Assembly: GCA_013407085.1 (NCBI GenBank)
Contig: JACCGJ010013784.1
Location: 31,891-95,890 of the forward strand
Length of the DNA stretch: 64,000 nt
Direction of reading: 5' to 3'
Origin: Atriophallophorus winterbourni
Taxonomy: Eukaryota; Platyhelminthes; Trematoda; Plagiorchiida; Microphallidae
Shown: positions 55,201 through 61,200 of the stretch, in pieces
How positions within the stretch are numbered: the first letter of the stretch is position 1
Layout: every line of letters begins with the position of its first letter
Position numbers and translations under genes: made by a program
Notes under the pieces: model-generated
What the model saw: the letters and a program-made list of their open reading frames with translations, nothing else
The model's database searches: none
Told to the model about the DNA's origin: nothing

Positions 55201-58200
55201 TCTCATCAATTCGCAGTACTCTTGCTAATGAAACGTGTCATAATCATTCTCAATCCTTTTGTCGATTCCAGATGACAAATACTTGTTGAACATTGTTTCC
55301 ATGGATCCGACGGTTCTGGTGCGCTTGTTATTCAACGAAAAGTCGCAGTTAGAACAGTAAGTTTTTTTATAGAGTGAATCGTTTCTCTTTAACACTATCA
55401 CATTACGACAAGGGATTATTGGTATTGGGTTGCGTTATTAAAAATTATTTTCGCTCGATATTCTTAATTGGAAAGATTTTGATCTTTCCACTAGGAAAGA
55501 TTAAGAACAGCTTTCAGAGGTTTAACGTAGATCATACTATCAACATGAAAACGCTGCTGATTAAACTCGTACTGTTTACCGTTATGAACGTTTTGCGAAA
55601 CAATACTACTCACCGAATCGAACTGAGTAGTCATGTGAAACAAAATGGAGAACGAGGTTATCATGCACCTGCCATTTACGGTGAACATCAAACGAGGGAG
55701 TGGGACGATTATGCATCGATCGATCACCAAAATGCGCGATTCGGTGGCTTCAAACTCTCTTCGTTTTATGATCCACTTCCATATTCGTTGCACACATTTA
55801 ATCGAGAACTTTACTAAAACTGCATTCGCCACCTTTCAGATGGTCTACATTGTTGAAAGAACGAAGCATCCAGGCAGCCAACAAGTTTGCCAATCTACAG
55901 CGTCAAAAGCAACGTATCAGCAAACCACACACTCAGCTCATTCCAAAATCGCCCACAGCTACGAAAGCCGCTCCCGAAACGGAACCGATGGAAAGTGTAC
56001 AAGGGGAAGAACTTCCAGAGGACTCAAAACTTGAATTTGAAGACAATGAGCTCGAAGATGAGATGGCACCCTCAACCCACATTGTCCGTGTTATAAGTGA
56101 GTTTTGAGTTCGCTGGCATTGAGGATACGAACTTTAATTGAACAGTTCAATTAATCGATAGGATCGTTGTGACAGATGTCTACAGTTGAAGATTCAAGAT
56201 GACTGGTTGAATGAGCATTTAACTTTACAATAACCACTGAATCGAAATATAGGTACAAATATATGTGTAAATATAAATAACTATAGTGGGGACTGTTTCT
56301 GTTACTCATAGATAGAGTATACAAAACGTTAGTTCGAGCTGTATTACTGTGCGATTGCGAAACTTGGACCTTACGTAAACAGCACTTTCAGCGTCTCAAA
56401 GTATTTGACAACCGATGTCTTCGTAACATTCTAGGAGTGAGCTGTTACAAGCACATACGGAACGATGCTCTTCGAAATAAGTTCTTCGATAATAATGTTG
56501 ATATAGAGAAGCAGATCAACCTGCATTGTCTACGCTGGATGGGCCACGTTTTATGGATGCCAGGCCCCCGAATTTCGAAACGGATCCTTTTTGCGACGCC
56601 ACATCCCGATTGGCATAAATATCGTGCTGGCCAAACCGACACGTGGCATAAGCAGCTAAAAACGATTACTAGTAACCTTTTCAAGGTCGGCGCAGCACAT
56701 CTGGCAGGCTGAGGTCCTCGCGATCAGATATATCAATGGTTAATTACACTTCAAGCTATTTCCCGAAACCGTGTTGAATGGCGGTTTTGCACTAAGCAAC
56801 TTCTTGGAGTGTTTGCTTAACCTTTTATGTCGTCAAGCGGAGTGACGAGGAAAGCTAGTTATGATGCGTGACAATGAAAGCCGCAAGGAAGCTGTCGTGC
56901 TGATGTCGCTCTACTCGTTCACGAAACTTGCTTGAATGCCTGTTTCATCCGAGGTGTAGCCAACTCATCCCAGTTTGTTTGCGCTCACTCTCCTATAGAA
57001 TCCGTAGCTATTCAAGTCCCACTCTTCCTCATCTTTTAGGATTTTACTTTTTTATAGTTGTATGGCAGTTAAGCATATGGTACATGCTACCGGTGTAATG
57101 CTGTTTGTGATGATGACGATGATGATGATAAGATCACCAACGTCATTCTCTTTTTACGGTCCAGTCGCCTTAGGGGCTCAGCATATGGCGTATTGTGAAA
57201 GCCGTTGATTTGGTTAGACTCTCGAGGATATAAATAGTTCTGAAGCAATCAATAAATTATAAATTATTATATATATATATAGATTATATATATATAGAGA
57301 AGATATTATATATACGAGAGAGAGATATAGATATAACATGGGAATTCTCAGTACTAGGCCACCCGTTGGGACCGAGCAAAAAGGGGCATTAGTAGCGAGA
57401 GTGGCCATAGGAACGGGTTTTGTAAAAAACGGCTTTATTGCGCAATCGATCAGTCCAAAGCTCTCAAAAATCGTCGGCTGACGCATCTTCTTTCGTCGGA
57501 TCTCGTTCATCTCGTTGTCTAGCCGGTCACACGCTTGCATCACACCGGGCTTCCCGCTTGTCTGCTGCATGAACATTCGGACAGTGATCCAAGCACGCTG
57601 GGCTTCCTCGAACAAAACGATTTCCTCGACGTTCACTTCGTCTTCGCTTTCCACCGGCTCCTCATTGTACAGCATCTCCTCCGCAATCCCCTCCAGCGTG
57701 AAGGACCCGCCAGTTTCGACGCGTTCGTCGGCTTCGAGAAAGTCAGGCAGCTCGATCTGCTCGTTATCGTGCATCTTTTCCTCGGCAGGCAGAGCTTTCC
57801 AGATCTCGAGCAGCTCCGCATCCTGAGGCTCAGTTCGGATTTCTTCTTCGATAAACTTGGCTTTCGCGAAACAGTTTCTGATTGTCGACTTGCTGACCTG
57901 CTCCCAAGCATACCGGGCGACGTGTAGAGCGTCGAACAACGTGAACTTGAACTCCTTCCCGCGATCGTCCATCGTCTCTAGCCGGCGGCATAGCAACAGC
58001 TTTTTATAGTGGCGCTTGAAGTTCTCTATGATTCCCTGATCCATTGGTTGTGAATTGGCTGTCGTATTGGGTGGGAAGAAGACCTGTTGGATGTTGTTCA
58101 GCTGGAGCTCGAGAGGGTGGCCAGAGAAGTTATCGAGGCAGACCAGAACTCTGCGTCCCTGCTGGCCGAGTCGTCCGTCCCACGCACGCAACATCTCCTC

Positions 58201-61200
58201 GAAAATCTCCGCCGTCATCCACGCCTTCGAGTTCGCCTTGTACGTGAACGGGATCTCCTTCTTCTTGGAGAAACGGGGTCTCTTGGAACTGCCGATCACC
58301 AAAAGGGGAAACTTCTCGCTGCCGCTCATGTTTGCCCCAACCAGAAGAGTAATCCTTTGCTTGCTTTTCTTTTCTCCAGTACACCGCTCTCCCCTGAAAG
58401 CCATGGTCTGGAAACGTGACGCCATTGCGCTTCTTGAAGCAGTCTAACCAACCGTCGCTCGCCATGAAGTCTGGGATGTGCATCAGCTCGGCCAGTTTCA
58501 TCGCCTTCTCCTTGATCAGATCGCCGCTGACAGGCAGATTCAGTCCTTTTGCTTGCTTCAGCCACATCAGCACTCCCTCCTCAATCTTCGGGTCTTGAGG
58601 CTGCGTCAGCTTTATGCGCTTCGATGGAACTCCAGCTTTGATTGCAGCTTCAATTGCATCCTTCTTGCTGAGAATGCCCTTCACGGTGGTTCTCTTAACT
58701 TCGACGCCCCATTTCTTGTCAATCTCCCTCGCCAACTTGGACTGATTCGGCTCCTTCTTCGCAGCATCGATGATCTCGAGCTTCTCCTTCAGCGTAAAGT
58801 CGGTTCGCTTGCGTTTCTGAGCTGACATTATGGACTGAATAGTTTGAAAAATAACGATGTCACTGTTGTGAGTGTCTGTTTGTGCGCGCGCTTTCGTGAG
58901 TCTATCTATCGATACTTAAAGCAAGAGTAGGAAAGAGGCTTGTTGTTTTGCGTGAGGTCATTGGCTTGTTGTAACTAGGTCAGGGAGAAACATCGCGTGT
59001 TTGACCTTGAAACCGGCTGACTATATGCGTAAAATGCGCAAACATGCACTTTTAAATAGCCACAGAATAGTGGCATAGTAACGAGAGTAGGGAGTGGCAT
59101 AGTAAATTTTTTTGTATTGAATTTTGTTGGGGCATAGTAGCGAGAGTGGCATAGTAACGAGATTTGAGTATACACCGAATCTCAGGTACTATGCCACCCA
59201 GGTATTTTCTATGCAACTCTCGCTACTATGCCACTTTTGCTCGTCCAAACAAACTAATTCAATACCAAAAAAATTTACTATGCCACTCCCTACTCTCGTT
59301 ACTATGCCACTATTCTGTGACTATATAAAAGTGCATTTTTGCGCATTTTACGCATATAGTCAGCCGGTTTCAAGGTCAAACACGAGATGTTTCTCCCTGA
59401 CGCCAGCTACAACAAGCAAATCATCTCACGCACATCGACAAGCCTCTTTCCTACTCTTGCTTTAAGTATTGATATATAGACCCACGAAAGCGCGCGCACA
59501 AACAGACACTCACAACAGTGACATCGTTATTTTTCAAACTATTCAGCCCATAATATCAGCTCAGAAGCGCAAGCGAACCACTTTACGATGAAGGAGAAGT
59601 TCGACGTCATCGATGCTGCGAAGAAGGATCCGAATCAGTCCAAGTTGGCGAGGGAGATTAGCGAGAAATGGGACGTCGAAGTTAAGAGAACCAACGTGAA
59701 GGGCATTCTCTGCAAGAAGGATGCAATTAAAGCTGCAATCAAAGCTGGAGTTCCATCGAAGCGCATGAATCTGACGCAGCCTTACGATTCGAAGTTTGAG
59801 GAGGGAGTGCTGATGTAGCTGAAGCAAGCAAGAGGACTGAATCTGCCAGTCAGCGGTGATCTAATCAAGGAGAAGGCGATAAGACTGGCCGAGCTGATGC
59901 ACATTCCAGACTTCATGGCGAGCGACGGTTGGCTAGACAGCTTCAAGAAGCGCAATGGCGTCACGTTCAAGGCAGTGCAGGGCGAAGCTGGAGCGGTGGA
60001 TTCCCAATCGCTTATTGATTGGCAGCAGCAGGTTCTCCGGTCCTTACTCAGGCAGTTCTCTGCAGATGAAGTCTTCAACCTGGACGAGACTGATGCAAGC
60101 GTGTGATCGGCTAGACAACGAGATAAACGAGATCCGACGAAAGAAGATGCGTCAGCCGACGATTTCTGAGAGCTTTGGACTGATCGATTGAGCAAATAAA
60201 TGGACTTGAGAAAATAAAGCCGTTTTTACAAAACCTCGTTACTATGCCACTCTCGCTACTATGCCACTCTTGCTCGGTCCCAACGGGTGGCATAGTACTG
60301 AGATTTGAGTGTATATTGATCATCAGAACTAGATACAATTTCAACAGCATTATCACCGACATTCAACGCAAATTCCGGCAGCATTTAATTTGCCATAATC
60401 TGTTTGTTTTGCCGACAATTGCTATTCCACTACTGGGGAATAAAGCACACTAATTTCCTGTTTTTATTCCACAGGCGGATGCACTCGTTTGAACGAAAAA
60501 CTACGCGACGCAATCTGCGATGCTTTGAACATATCTGATGGAGAATACGCGAATGTTTGCGAGGTATGTGTGCTACTACCTGGATCAGCAGTAACACGGA
60601 TACTTAACATCAATAGTAATAAATAGCGAAAACGTAATGAGTGAGGTCCAAATGTTTTTAAGGTATTTGAATGTTCAAGGTAATTCCAGGTTTTAATGGT
60701 CAAAAAAGCGTATACGTTACAGTAACCATAGGTTAAAAAATCCGGAATGCAGAAAAAAGGACAAATATGTTTTGTCAGCATGGAAAGTCAGCTGATGTAC
60801 TAGGGCGGATTTGGTCAACATATTCTTGTCAAGTTCAGCCTTGTTTGAAGCAGAACGTTCCATATAAAACAAACGCGGACAGCAAAGATGAACCTTTAAC
60901 AATTAAATTAAGGGTGCGGATTGGTTAATTTGTGATCATGAGATCTGCTACAACGTGCTTGTTGTCAATTAGGCAGGTGTTTAAGTGGGTGATTCACTGT
61001 GTGCAGAATGTTGAACTTCAGGATCGAGTCACCGGTTGAAACATCGGTACGAAATGTCAAATAGCTTCAAAGTTATAAACCTCTCCGCGTATTTCCTATT
61101 GTGTAGTCCGGTCACCAGTTTTGTAACGTGGGCCAGTATCTTCGCCCACGTGCAGTCTCTGACTTTGCGGCACTTTGTCTGGATCAGGCTTGTGCACTCG

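Larger units (their letters stand above)
52671..55271. other. Intron inside PH
   Basis: This intron holds a short (GGTC)n run at 52787-52805, a Penelope-like C-terminus (52885-53650, minus) and a composite family-A fragment (53975-54205). 54220-55270 shows nothing recognised. Confidence 0.6.
57344..59172 (-). mobile_element. Pogo/Tigger DNA transposon, copy 1
   Basis: It is bounded by terminal inverted repeats with repeated TGGCATAGTA(A/G)CGAGAGT units (57345-57415 and about 59059-59170). It carries a transposase on the minus strand in two overlapping frames. The ends match copy 2, which abuts it head to head at about 59172. Confidence 0.85.
56097..60474. other. 4.4-kb intron with RTE end and pogo pair
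   Basis: This intron holds an RTE-like LINE 3' end (56314-57135), an AT/AG simple repeat (57255-57335) and two head-to-head pogo/Tigger elements (57344-60318). Confidence 0.75.

Noticed and set aside
55374..55832. 147- and 113-codon frames in the intron between exons 20 and 21
   Set aside because: They lie between well-supported PH exons and show no similarity; likely chance.
57214..58425. 403-codon frame as an intact transposase gene
   Set aside because: It lacks the first catalytic Asp and the natural stop, and its ATG is fortuitous within the deleted junction.
59342..59370. ccggtttcaagg as another hammerhead
   Set aside because: No CTGATGA or stem II lies nearby; it is part of the pogo 5' region.
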